Shown here: positions 1 through 8,319 of the stretch, piece after piece
Layout of the letters: every line of letters begins with the position of its first letter
Position numbering within the stretch: position 1 is the stretch's first letter
Assembly: GCA_016199665.1 (NCBI GenBank)
Contig: JACQGG010000068.1
Location: 1-19,918, forward strand
Direction of reading: 5' to 3'
Source of the DNA: Acidobacteriota bacterium
Lineage (GTDB): Bacteria; Acidobacteriota; UBA6911; JACQSX01
DNA: 19,918 nt
Position numbers and translations under genes: made by a program
The notes under the pieces: model-generated
The model's database searches: none
Seen by the model: the letters and a program-made list of their open reading frames with translations, nothing else
Told to the model about the DNA's origin: nothing

Positions 1-3000
1 CGGCTGGTATGGGTCGGGCTGATCGCGCTCGCGGTGACCGCGTTTGAGCTTGCCCCCCTGCTCCGGGACGCCGCGATCGTCAACCAGAGCCGCTGGGAGG
101 CAGTATGGAAGTGGGACTCCTTCGGCCTGAATCAAGTCCTGAAGCTCTTGCTCACCGGAGATCTCCTGGACTACGGCCGGCTGCCGGTCCTGTCGCTCCT
201 GGCGCTTGCAGGGGTCCTCTCTTCCATCGGCGTGGTTTGGCCGCGCCTGGGCGGAAACAAGTGGCGTCTCGATCCATCCAGCTCGTCGCCCCAGGGCAAG
301 GAGGCTGAAACCGGGCGGGTTATTCATACCTTTCTGCTTTCGGGCGCAATCCTGTGGCTCTTCCTTTTTTGTGGAAAGCCTGCGTGGGGAGGAACGCTGT
401 TCCGTCTGCTCGGCTTGTCCGACCAGTTGCAACTACACCGCCTCATCGGCGGCGTTCATGTCTTCCTCATCTTCCTGGCCGGGATCGGACTGTTCAAATT
501 CTGGAGCCTGCTGAGCCGGCAGCGCTGGAGAGCGCGGCCGCTTGTTCCGGTCTCTTTGGCGACGTTCCTGATTCTGTACCCCGCACTGCTTGACCGCATC
601 AATTACGCGCGGCAGAGCGGCGAATGGGGGAGACAGAATCTCGATTTGTACCAGCGGGAAGCGAATGCGCTCAATCAGGTCGTCGCCCAGGTTAAAGGGC
701 GCTACGGCCGCGCCTACGCCGGGCTGGCGGCGGGGTGGGGGGGGCAATTTCGAGTCGGATGGGTTCCCATCTATTCGTTTCTCGCAGAGAATCATGTTCC
801 GGCAGTGGCTTTCCTTTACCACGCGATGGCGCTCACCGGCGACATCATGGTTCGATTCAATGAATTCCACGCGCCTCACTACCGCTTGTTCAACATCACC
901 AGCGTCATTGCTCCCCCAAACCAGTCGCTCCCCCCGTTTCTGACACCTCTCAATCAGGCGGGGAGATTTCGACTGCTGTCGGCGCCTGCTTCGGGCTACT
1001 TTGATCTGGTGTCGGTGCCTTTCGCGGTTCGCTGCGACCGGAAGCGGTTTTACGACATCAACGATCCCTGGCTTGCGAGCGACTGGGTGGCCAAGCAACA
1101 GCATCTTTTGCTGGACCTTGACGGCGACGCGCCCGCGCATCTGCCGCGTTTGCCGCCGGCGGCGCCCCTGCCGGCGACAAGCGCCGCAGCCGGGCTGGGC
1201 ACGATAGAAACGGAGCGGCAGGACGGCGCATTCTATCGCGCGCAGGCGCAGGTTGCGCGGGACTGCTACCTGCTGTTCAAGATGACCTATCATCCAAACT
1301 GGCGCGCGGCCGTGGACGGGAAGCCGCAAAAGACGGTGATGCTCTCTCCCGGCTTTGTCGGGGTGGCTCTGTCGCCCGGCAGACACACGGTTGAGTGGCA
1401 TTACCAGCCCGAATCATGGAAAACCCTTTTGCTGTTTCTGGGCGCGGCGTTGCTGGCCGTCGCAATCGCCGCCGAGCGGGCCGGGTATGTCCAGCGGGCC
1501 GAGGATGCGCTGAACCGCCGAATTGCAGGTTTCGGCAAGTCCGGTTTGCCCGGCCTGAATCAGGAAGTCGCCGCCACCGTCGAGAAAACCGGTGACCCGG
1601 GCAAGCGGCGCGCGGAAAGGGTATCGCCGGCCGCCGGTTCGGCGGTTGCAGAGCCCGCGCTTGCTCCCCAACGCGATCTCGGGCGATGGAGTGCGGCTTT
1701 GGCGCTGGCGGCACTCTCACTGCCGCTTTGTCTTCCGCTGCTCACCGGCGCCCAGCCGGCCGGGCACGATGCTTTCGAGTACATGCCGCGCGCCGTCGAG
1801 TTCCATGAAAACATCCGGCACGGCGTGCTGCTGCCGCGCTGGGCTCCCGACCTCAGTTCCGGCTTCGGCCAGCCTCTCTTCTTGTTTAATCCGCCGCTGC
1901 TCTACTATCTGGCCGAGCTTTGCCATCTTGCTGGTGCGGATTTCATGTTCGCAGTCAACCTGGCCTGCTTGATCGTGATCGCGGCCTCTGGCTGGACCAT
2001 GTTCCTGCTCGGTTCGCTTTATTTTGGCAGAGCGGGAGGCTTGCTGGCGGCGACTGCTTATCTCTACGCGCCCTATTTTCATCTGGATCTCTATGTGCGG
2101 CAGGCGCTGGCGGAGTTTGTTGCGTTTCCCTTCTATCCCCTCGCCCTCTACGGATTCGGCAGGTATGTGAGGGAGCGCAGGAAAGAGTTCCTGCTGGTTG
2201 GCGCCGCCGGCTATGCGGCGGTGCTCGCATCCCACAATCCGGCCGCATTGCTGTTTACGCCGTTGTTGGCCGGCTTTGTGATTTTCAACGCCTGGCAGGC
2301 TGGCTCATGGAGATTCCTCCGGGATCAGTCGGCTGGATTTCTGCTCGGCCTCGGTCTGGCCGCCTTCATCTGGCTTCCGATTCTGACGGAAAAGAATTTC
2401 ATAAATGTGGACCGGCTTCTGGAAGATTACCTCAGATATGCCAACCACTTCGTTTATCCGAAACAGCTCATTTTCCCTGCCTGGGGATATGGCATCTCGC
2501 TGCCGGGCGATCAGGATGGGATGTCGTTCTCGCTGGGGTGGAGCCACCTGATCCTGATCGGGGGCGTGTGGCTGTGGGCCAGGCGTTGCGCCGTGCGGTT
2601 CGATCAAAGGCTGGTCCTTTTCATGGCGGCTGCGGCAGGAGCGCTCTGTGTCGTGATGACGCCGGCCTCCCGGTGGCTGTGGGATCGCCTGCTGCTTCTC
2701 CAGTACGTCGAATTTCCCTGGCGATTGCTGGCTCCAACGTCCGTCTGCGTGGCCCTGGTGATTGCGCCACTCGGCCGGGCGCTGATGGCCGGAGGCCACG
2801 GGACGCGACGGCTGGCTTGCGCGCTGGCGCTGCTGGTTCTCCCCAACTTGTCTCATGCCCAGCCGTCGCGCTACTTTGACCTGGAACCCGCCGAATGGAC
2901 GCCGGCGCAAATTGCCCGCCGCGGCATTGCCGTGACCACAAAGGAAGAGTATGAACCCAAATGGGTCACCCGGCGTTCTCTGTTCCGTCCAGAGCCGCTG

Positions 3001-3363
3001 CGCGTCATTTCCGGCAGCGCCCAGGTTCTCCAGGCGAACCGGACACCCGTTCGCTGGACCGCCGAAGTGAGGGTCGCCCAGCAGGCAGCGCTGGAGCTTT
3101 CAAACTCCTACTACCCCGGCTGGAAAGTCCTTGTGGACGGTCTGGATGTGCCGGTCGGCATCGCGCAGGGGAGCGGCCTGATGCAGATTAACATTCCGCC
3201 GGGAGTTCATCGAATCCTGGTGCAGTTCCACCGCACCGGGACGCGATGGCTGGGAGATTTCGCCAGCCTGCTCTCTTTACTGGTGATGGCCGGGTTGTGG
3301 CGAAAGTGGCGCCGGGTGCGCATGAAAGAGGAGATCCAGCTTTCCGGCGCAAAGGTAGACTGA
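1..3363 (+). CDS. Two-module polytopic membrane protein, GT-C/YfhO-like with PTPS-related membrane domain (5' partial)
   Basis: The frame is open from the first base and in mid-protein, so the true start lies outside the window; the GTG at 34 is only the first internal start. Numbering from it gives 1109 residues. Residues 1-490 are the tail of a first module: hydrophobic helices, a soluble loop, then a beta-rich C-terminal domain with YHPNWRAAVDG near 419, and a closing helix. A charged linker (about 490-548) follows. Residues 550-1109 form a complete second module: a helix, a luminal acidic loop with GHDAFEYMPRAVEF, many helices, and the same terminal domain with YYPGWKVLVDG near 1026. The layout matches GT-C-type integral membrane proteins of the YfhO and '6-pyruvoyl-tetrahydropterin synthase-related' membrane families, often thought to act on lipid-linked sugars. 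The substrate is unknown. No stop separates the modules. It ends 116 bases before a convergent gene. Confidence 0.85.
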   Translation, partial: RLVWVGLIALAVTAFELAPLLRDAAIVNQSRWEAVWKWDSFGLNQVLKLLLTGDLLDYGRLPVLSLLALAGVLSSIGVVWPRLGGNKWRLDPSSSSPQGKEAETGRVIHTFLLSGAILWLFLFCGKPAWGGTLFRLLGLSDQLQLHRLIGGVHVFLIFLAGIGLFKFWSLLSRQRWRARPLVPVSLATFLILYPALLDRINYARQSGEWGRQNLDLYQREANALNQVVAQVKGRYGRAYAGLAAGWGGQFRVGWVPIYSFLAENHVPAVAFLYHAMALTGDIMVRFNEFHAPHYRLFNITSVIAPPNQSLPPFLTPLNQAGRFRLLSAPASGYFDLVSVPFAVRCDRKRFYDINDPWLASDWVAKQQHLLLDLDGDAPAHLPRLPPAAPLPATSAAAGLGTIETERQDGAFYRAQAQVARDCYLLFKMTYHPNWRAAVDGKPQKTVMLSPGFVGVALSPGRHTVEWHYQPESWKTLLLFLGAALLAVAIAAERAGYVQRAEDALNRRIAGFGKSGLPGLNQEVAATVEKTGDPGKRRAERVSPAAGSAVAEPALAPQRDLGRWSAALALAALSLPLCLPLLTGAQPAGHDAFEYMPRAVEFHENIRHGVLLPRWAPDLSSGFGQPLFLFNPPLLYYLAELCHLAGADFMFAVNLACLIVIAASGWTMFLLGSLYFGRAGGLLAATAYLYAPYFHLDLYVRQALAEFVAFPFYPLALYGFGRYVRERRKEFLLVGAAGYAAVLASHNPAALLFTPLLAGFVIFNAWQAGSWRFLRDQSAGFLLGLGLAAFIWLPILTEKNFINVDRLLEDYLRYANHFVYPKQLIFPAWGYGISLPGDQDGMSFSLGWSHLILIGGVWLWARRCAVRFDQRLVLFMAAAAGALCVVMTPASRWLWDRLLLLQYVEFPWRLLAPTSVCVALVIAPLGRALMAGGHGTRRLACALALLVLPNLSHAQPSRYFDLEPAEWTPAQIARRGIAVTTKEEYEPKWVTRRSLFRPEPLRVISGSAQVLQANRTPVRWTAEVRVAQQAALELSNSYYPGWKVLVDGLDVPVGIAQGSGLMQINIPPGVHRILVQFHRTGTRWLGDFASLLSLLVMAGLWRKWRRVRMKEEIQLSGAKVD

Positions 3364-3479
3364 CCCCACAGTAAGAACGCGGCCTCCCCGGCGCGCGCAG
3401 GCCGGATCTCAAAATCACGATCTCCGCGCGGGCAAGGCAGGATGAAGGCTGGACGCGGCCGGCCCGGTTCGATCCAACG

Positions 3480-6400
3480 TCAGGGAGTAACGAGAACAAT
3501 TTGATTGTTGCCGCCGGTCTCATCCTCCCAGAGAACGGTGAACTGCCCGTTCTCGTCGGCCAGCAGCGCGGGGAAAGTTGACTGCAGGCCGATGTCATTT
3601 GAGAGGTTGGCCACCGGCGAAAAAGTCTGCCCCCCATCGGTCGACCTGGAGAAGAGCACGTCCCGGCCCGCCGGATACAGCGTTCCCGCCAGAAAAGCTC
3701 CCATGGCGATGCCGACGTTGCCGGCGCTGTCAGTCCCCACCGAGGGACCGTAGGCAATCATCCCGGCGGCGGTCGTACTGGACGCGTTGACCGGACTGGA
3801 GAAGCTTGCGCCGCCGTCGGTGGAACTCGCAAAGTAAATGTCCTGCTCATTTCTGGAACGATCCACTCTGATGTAGGCGACATAGATCGTTCCCGACGAA
3901 TCGATCGCAATGGAAGGAGAGGCAACAACGGCGGCGGAGGGGTTCGCGGAGTTGGTGAGGGAAATATTGACCGGCGGCGAGAAACTGCTGCCGTCGTTTG
4001 AGCGCGCGACGAAGAGATCACGCCCAAATCGAGCGGAGGCGAGAAAAGCGATGCCCAGACCCTCTCCCTGATCCGCGACCAGGATCGGGGAGCTGGGAAA
4101 GCTGGACACGGTCGCGGCGTTGACCACGTCGGAGAATGTAGCCCCCCCGTCTGAAGAACGAGTCAGGGCGATGATCTGGGAAACACTGTCAGACTTGAAG
4201 TATGCGACGCTGATGACTCCGGCGCGGCTGACGGCCAGCGATGGAGAGGAAACCGAGGTGCGCCTGTCGGTGTTCCCACTCACGCTGGCAGGCTCTGAGA
4301 AAGTTGCGCCGGCGTCAACGGATCGGCTCATGAAGATGTTGGCCACGATGGTGTCGGGATCGACCTGTCGCCAGATCACCGTGATATTGCCCGACTCGTC
4401 GACGCCGATTGCGTGGTTTGTGGCTGACACGTTCGGAGCCCCTACCCGCATCACGGCCCCCGCGGCAATTGGAGCGCCGCCGCGATAGCGGGCATAGTTC
4501 AATGCTCCGAAACTGGAAGCGCCGCGGCGGGGATCCGCGCCATAGACGACGTGCAGGTTCCCCTGGCTGTCAGCGACCGCGCGCGGCTGGAAGAGAATCT
4601 CGCGAATGCCGCTGACGGCGCTGGGAGCGCGCCGAATTTCCGCCGGGTTGTAGACGGTCAGACGCAGAGTCGTGCTCCGCTCCAGGGCGCCCGCCCTTCC
4701 TGTAATTGTAATCGGGTACGTGCCGGGGGGCGTGTTTGCCGGCGTGTCAAGCCGGAGCGTGACTTCGCTGGTCGGCCTGCTTTCACTGGCGGAGAAGCCG
4801 TACCTCCAGCCCGTGTTGGCGGGGGCGCCTTCCAGACGAACCGCGCCGTCAAAGCCTCCGGAAGCGAGAAGATTGATGGTAAAACTGGCGCTGGAACCGG
4901 CCAGCGTATTGCGCGCCGGCGTCGCGCTGGAGAGGATAAAGTCGGGCGACGGATTCTGCGCTTCCGCAGTCGACAGGACCGCGACCTCAATGTCTGAATC
5001 GGTACCGGACCGATCATCCGACCAGTTGACTACAAAACCAATCTCGCCGGCGGAAATCTGGTTGTAGTCGCCGTGGTAGTGAGTCCGGAAAGTGAGGGGA
5101 GTGGGTACCAGCATCCAGTTGGCCGAAGTGACCCGGCGATTTGAAGTAAACGTGGCGCCCCCATCCCGTGAAGTCGTCATGTACACATCCAGGAGAACGT
5201 TGTTGGCCGGATCGTTGCGCCGATCGAGCCAGGCCAGGCCGAGAGTGCCGTCGGGAGCGACGGCTGCTGAAGGCATGAACTGGTCGGTATCGGTCGTGTC
5301 TGAGTGAACGCGCGCCGGCAGGCTCCAGGTGGCGCCGCCGTCTGTGGACTTGACCAGCACGACATCGCTGTCGTCACGGGGGTTTGACGGCTTGATCTGA
5401 GTGGTTATATAGACGGTTCCCCGTCCCGGCCCCCCACTCCCGTCGACGGCGAGGCTTGGGAAAGGCGGAAGATCAAATCCACCGCTGAGAATTCGCGCTC
5501 GCAATGAAGTGTCCTGCAGCGCGATCACGGCGGGCCCAAAGTTCAGACCCCCGTCAGTCGACTTGACAACGGCAATCCCGGGGAGACGGCTGTCATAATA
5601 AGCAACGTAGACTTCCCCGGACGGTCCTACGGCGATCATCGATCCCTGCACGCCGCCGGTCGAGTCGGCCGGTTCACCCACCAGTTGAAAGTCGGACCAG
5701 GTCTTGCCGCCGTCTGTGGAACGGACAAAGCCGATGCCGTTGCGCTCGCCGAATGCGAAAGTAAAGCGGCTCCAACTCACATAAACGTTTCCCCGAAATG
5801 GGCTGGCTGTGTTGTCGACGGCAATCCACTCCTTGTCCACCTGTTCCGACGGATTTGTCCTGGAGGCGGTGGCATTTGAAACTGGAGACCAGGTCGTCCC
5901 TCCATCGGTCGATTTTGTGACTGCGGCCATGGAGCTGCCGAGGGCGTTTACCCCCAACTGCGCAAAGTAAAAGACCCCGCCGGGCCCGGCCGCGACCACG
6001 GGATCGCCAAAGCAACCGCCCAGCGGCGGCACGGGAGGGAGCACCTGCTTCCAGGTGCGGCCCGCATCGTTGGAGATGCTGAGGCTGGCACCGACCGGCT
6101 GGAGGATGTCATTGTAGGCGACCACAATGTTTCTTCCCGCGGTCGCGCTGCTGGTTTCACTCTGCATTCGCTCGAACAGATCGAGCGTCGGATTGTTCAC
6201 TTTCTCCGCTCCTCCCGGGGACAGCGCGGAAACCTCCAGGATCCCGTACTTGCGAAGGAAACGGGACTGCAGGTTACCCGACAGCAGGTCAAAATCTGGC
6301 GAATAGAGGAGCCAGAGATCTTCCGGATTTCGGAAGCCGGGCTGAAGGGCAGGACGCTTGTCGGGAAAAACATCGCTCAAGCTGTTCCTGGCGGTAGCCA

Positions 6401-6548
6401 GCGGCGGATTGTCATTTTCCGGCGCATCCTCGGGTGAAAGCGACTGGGCTGCGGCTGACGAAAAACCGGAGATCATGGCGCAACCCATCAGAAGAACAAT
6501 CAGTTTCCTGGCAAGTCCAAAAACAAATAAGGAGGATTGATTTGACAT
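3480..6548 (-). CDS. Secreted Asp-box (BNR) repeat protein, sialidase-like fold with central Ig-like domain
   Basis: This 1022-residue protein starts at the ATG whose first base is 6548. GGGAG lies 7 bases upstream, which favours it over the in-frame TTG at 6566. Residues 1-35 form a signal peptide (hydrophobic LIVLLMGCAMISGF, likely cut after SSAAA). About eleven Asp-box motifs of the form S-x-D-x-G-x-T-W/F occur in two blocks, roughly 120-520 and 640-1022, each consistent with a beta-propeller. Between them, about 530-632, lies an Ig-like domain (SSASFTINL, TYPITITGRAG) of the kind common in acidobacterial surface proteins. Asp-boxes are structural and do not prove sialidase activity. I see no clear catalytic Arg triad, so a binding or adhesive surface role is as likely as a glycosidase. 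It is convergent with the membrane protein gene and leads away from the hicAB islet. Confidence 0.88.
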   Translation of the reverse strand: MSNQSSLFVFGLARKLIVLLMGCAMISGFSSAAAQSLSPEDAPENDNPPLATARNSLSDVFPDKRPALQPGFRNPEDLWLLYSPDFDLLSGNLQSRFLRKYGILEVSALSPGGAEKVNNPTLDLFERMQSETSSATAGRNIVVAYNDILQPVGASLSISNDAGRTWKQVLPPVPPLGGCFGDPVVAAGPGGVFYFAQLGVNALGSSMAAVTKSTDGGTTWSPVSNATASRTNPSEQVDKEWIAVDNTASPFRGNVYVSWSRFTFAFGERNGIGFVRSTDGGKTWSDFQLVGEPADSTGGVQGSMIAVGPSGEVYVAYYDSRLPGIAVVKSTDGGLNFGPAVIALQDTSLRARILSGGFDLPPFPSLAVDGSGGPGRGTVYITTQIKPSNPRDDSDVVLVKSTDGGATWSLPARVHSDTTDTDQFMPSAAVAPDGTLGLAWLDRRNDPANNVLLDVYMTTSRDGGATFTSNRRVTSANWMLVPTPLTFRTHYHGDYNQISAGEIGFVVNWSDDRSGTDSDIEVAVLSTAEAQNPSPDFILSSATPARNTLAGSSASFTINLLASGGFDGAVRLEGAPANTGWRYGFSASESRPTSEVTLRLDTPANTPPGTYPITITGRAGALERSTTLRLTVYNPAEIRRAPSAVSGIREILFQPRAVADSQGNLHVVYGADPRRGASSFGALNYARYRGGAPIAAGAVMRVGAPNVSATNHAIGVDESGNITVIWRQVDPDTIVANIFMSRSVDAGATFSEPASVSGNTDRRTSVSSPSLAVSRAGVISVAYFKSDSVSQIIALTRSSDGGATFSDVVNAATVSSFPSSPILVADQGEGLGIAFLASARFGRDLFVARSNDGSSFSPPVNISLTNSANPSAAVVASPSIAIDSSGTIYVAYIRVDRSRNEQDIYFASSTDGGASFSSPVNASSTTAAGMIAYGPSVGTDSAGNVGIAMGAFLAGTLYPAGRDVLFSRSTDGGQTFSPVANLSNDIGLQSTFPALLADENGQFTVLWEDETGGNNQIVLVTP

Positions 6549-6944
6549 GTTGGTTCTCCCTCTCAATTCCTGTGGAATGTGCCGGCGGCGGCGCCGCCTC
6601 GGACCTGAACGCTGACCGCTGGCCCGGCTTGACCCTCATTTTTCACAGGAGCGCTGTAGCTTATCACGCCTTGCCTGCCAATCTCACGCAGTTGCGGGCA
6701 ATGGATTTAACTCCTTGCAAACAGATAGACCGGGATTTTCTCCGGTGCTACACTGTCGCCACCTGTAATACGTAACTTTCGACCGGGATAAATTGCGCAA
6801 CACTTTTAAGCAGGTGTAAAAGGCGTGCTATACAGGCGAGCCCCGTCTATCTGCCCTTTATCGCGGGCTATATAGGGCTGACCGGTTCAATCCACATGTT
6901 CGGCCGATCAGGCAGATTTCTTCGACCCGGCGTAGAATGTCGGC
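6549..6944. other. Divergent intergenic region between the Asp-box gene and hicA1
   Basis: I recognise no gene here on either strand. It must hold the promoters of the two divergent genes, but I see no convincing sigma-70 pair. The right end contains GTTCGGC (6898-6904), the exact reverse complement of the GCCGAAC found just after hicB1, preceded by GGTTCAATC. This could be the right half of an attC-like boundary (see findings). Confidence 0.4.
6556..6560 (-). promoter_or_regulatory. Ribosome binding site of the Asp-box protein
   Basis: GGGAG on the minus strand is separated by 7 bases from the ATG beginning at 6548. The longer TTG-initiated reading from 6566 would place this purine run inside the coding region, so it decides the start. 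Confidence 0.6.
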
Positions 6945-7187
6945 GTGGCCACGAAGAAGACACTTCGCGAAGTTCTCAGCGGTACGTCCGATGCGTCGAT
7001 CCGTTTTGACGAACTATGTTCGTTGTTGGAGAGCGTTGGCTTTGCAAAACGCACCAAAGGTAGCCATAACATTTTTCGGAAGACCGGCATCGAAGAAAGG
7101 ATCAATCTGCAACGAGATGGCAACAACGCCAAGCCGTACCAGGTGAAGCAAGTACGCGCCGTCATGTTGAAATACAAACTCGGATAG
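6945..7187 (+). CDS. hicA: HicA-family toxin (mRNA interferase)
   Basis: This 80-residue protein has the compact HicA double-stranded-RNA-binding fold. It shows the FDELCSLLESVGF helix, the active-site motif KGSHNIFRK with the catalytic histidine, INLQRDG, and the C-terminal helix KPYQVKQVRAVMLKYKLG. HicA toxins cleave mRNA and are blocked by HicB. The start is a GTG: an in-frame TAG lies three codons upstream (6933-6935) and no ATG is available. No clear ribosome binding site is visible, which suggests weak translation. hicB1 follows after 5 bases, the usual toxin-first order. The protein is full-length for its family, with no visible damage. Confidence 0.9.
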   Translation: MATKKTLREVLSGTSDASIRFDELCSLLESVGFAKRTKGSHNIFRKTGIEERINLQRDGNNAKPYQVKQVRAVMLKYKLG

Positions 7188-7192
7188 GTTGA

Positions 7193-7405
7193 ATGAATAA
7201 GTACGAGATCATCATTTACTGGAGTGAAGAAGACAGTGCGTTCGTCGCGGAAGTGCCGGAACTTCCAGGCTGTGCGGCGCACGGGGCCACGCACGAAGCG
7301 GCCCTTGTCAGCGCACAGGAGGCGATCCGGCTTTGGATCGACACGGCGAAAGAGTTTGGCGACCCCATCCCCAAACCTAAGGGTCGCCGATTGGTTTTCG
7401 CCTGA
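7193..7405 (+). CDS. hicB: HicB-family antitoxin, short form
   Basis: This 70-residue protein has the degenerate RNase H-like HicB fold: KYEIIIYWSEEDSAFVAEV, then the family hallmark PELPGCAAHG, then the helix containing AIRLWIDTAKEFG and the C-terminal IPKPKGRRLVFA. It should bind and neutralise the HicA encoded 5 bases upstream. It lacks the C-terminal ribbon-helix-helix or HTH domain of longer HicB proteins, so autorepression by this protein alone is doubtful. This subfamily often consists of the partial fold only. It is followed at once by the attC-like palindrome. Confidence 0.9.
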   Translation: MNKYEIIIYWSEEDSAFVAEVPELPGCAAHGATHEAALVSAQEAIRLWIDTAKEFGDPIPKPKGRRLVFA

Positions 7406-7416
7406 CCGACCAGACC

Positions 7417-7502
7417 GCCGAACAAGCCGATGAACCCGGCGCCGCTTCGCGGTTCCCTCGTCGCTTCGCTCCTCGGCGCGGGTTATCGGCAGGCCGTCAG
7501 CC
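7417..7502. repeat. attC-like imperfect palindrome between the two hicAB modules
   Basis: A left arm at 7426-7443 (GCCGATGAACCCGGCGCC) pairs with a right arm at 7475-7490 (GGCGCGGGTTATCGGC) over 16 base pairs, leaving two unpaired G on the left arm only. Bulges on one arm are a hallmark of integron attC sites. A GCCGAAC box (7417-7423) stands outside the left arm. The expected matching GTT box on the right is degenerate (GTCAGCC, 7496-7502). A small hairpin (CCGCTTCGCGG, 7442-7452) sits inside. It has no T-run, so it is a poor terminator. Alternatives are a REP-like palindrome or an mRNA-stability hairpin. Confidence 0.4.
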
Positions 7503-7573
7503 GGCTTTGAACCAAAAGTACCTTCCCCGCCACTGCCGGGAGTACAATGGGTGCAGGGAGACAAGAAGCGCCA

Positions 7574-7780
7574 ATGACGTTCAAGGTTGAGATTGAGCAG
7601 GAGGAAGACGGTCGCTGGATCGCAGAAGTGCTTGAGCTTCCCGGTGCGCTCGCCTATGGGCAAAGCCCCGAGGAAGCCAGAGCCAAGGTTCAAGCTTTGG
7701 CTCTCCGTCTGGTTGCGGACCGTCTCGAGCATGGAGAGACTGAGCCCGAGCTACTGAGCATCTCCTTTGCGGCGGCATGA
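7574..7780 (+). CDS. hicB: HicB-family antitoxin of a second, reversed pair
   Basis: This is a 68-residue HicB-like protein: MTFKVEIEQEEDGRWIAEV, then LELPGALAYG (the family's LPG turn), then an amphipathic helix with EEARAKVQALALRLVADRLEHG. I chose the ATG at 7574 because the reading from 7547 adds a non-homologous leader. AGAAG (7564-7568) may serve as a weak ribosome binding site. It belongs to a different HicB subgroup from hicB1 and also lacks a DNA-binding domain. Its stop overlaps the start of the next gene (ATGA, 7777-7780), implying translational coupling of antitoxin to toxin. Antitoxin-first order is the reverse of the pair upstream. Confidence 0.88.
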   Translation: MTFKVEIEQEEDGRWIAEVLELPGALAYGQSPEEARAKVQALALRLVADRLEHGETEPELLSISFAAA

Positions 7781-7989
7781 GCCAATGGCCCAGCACGAAG
7801 GCAAGGCAGGTTCTCGTTGCGCTCTTTCGCCTGGGTTGGACAGTCAAGCGGCAGATTGCGTCTCATCGGCTTCTCTCCCGTCCAGGTTGGCATGACTTCT
7901 TGTTTGCCTTCCACGACAAGGAAGAAATTGGACCTCGAATGCTTGCCCGGATCGCGAAGCGGACTGGGCTTCGACCTGAGGATTTGTAA
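7777..7989 (+). CDS. hicA: HicA-family toxin of the second pair
   Basis: This 70-residue HicA-type protein begins with KARQVLVALFRLGWTVKRQ. Next come the active-site strand IASHRLLSRPGW with the catalytic histidine, then FLFAFHDKEEIGPRMLARIAKRTGL. In most relatives the residue before SH is glycine (GSH); here it is alanine (ASH), a mild change that could affect activity. It overlaps hicB2 by four bases, so the two are translationally coupled. It belongs to the HDKEEIGP subgroup, unlike hicA1, so the two modules are not a recent duplication of each other. Confidence 0.88.
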   Translation: MSQWPSTKARQVLVALFRLGWTVKRQIASHRLLSRPGWHDFLFAFHDKEEIGPRMLARIAKRTGLRPEDL

Positions 7990-8319
7990 AGACGATTCCA
8001 ACGACTCCATGGCTGTCACCAGCCCACCTTTACTCGTGGAGAAGAGAATCTTTTCTTTCGTGTCTCTTTCTTGTTGCAGACCTCCTGTCCCCGGCGGCTA
8101 CCGAGGGGAGCATGGGCTGGCATCCGTTCCATCGTTCCGCCGTTGCTGCCCCCCCGCCGCTGCGAAGCCTCTCAAGAACAGCCCTTCCTGCCAGAACAAT
8201 TCTATTCTGTCGCGGCATTGCAGACTGGAACGGTGACGGACATCGCTGCCGACATCGGTGCGATCCCAACCCCAGCCTTCCCGCTGACCCCGGGGATGCA
8301 CGAGTAGAAGCGCAAGCGT
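7990..8319. other. Stretch without a recognisable gene
   Basis: Several short open frames exist on both strands, but none shows a family motif, a good ribosome binding site or a plausible protein composition. One plus-strand frame ends in IPTPAFPLTPGMHE just before the hicB pseudogene and could be debris of a lost gene. The stretch separates the second hicBA pair from the decayed third pair. Confidence 0.4.

Noticed and set aside
433..1401. Long minus-strand open frame (322 codons) inside the membrane protein gene
   Set aside because: Arg/Gln-rich, low-complexity translation with no motifs; it is the complement of a GC-rich coding region.
3364..3479. Possible bidirectional terminator between the convergent genes
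   Set aside because: Only loose GC-rich complementarity is present (GGCCT with AGGCC across a long loop), with no T-run on either strand.
6806..6834. Candidate promoter for hicA1: TTAAGC, 17-base spacer, TATACA
   Set aside because: The spacing is ideal, but the -35 matches only three of six bases and the site is over 100 bases from the start; too weak to annotate.
7406..7546. Palindrome as a simple rho-independent terminator of hicAB1
   Set aside because: The stem is long and GC-rich but lacks a downstream T-run; it is better described as an attC-like or REP-like element.
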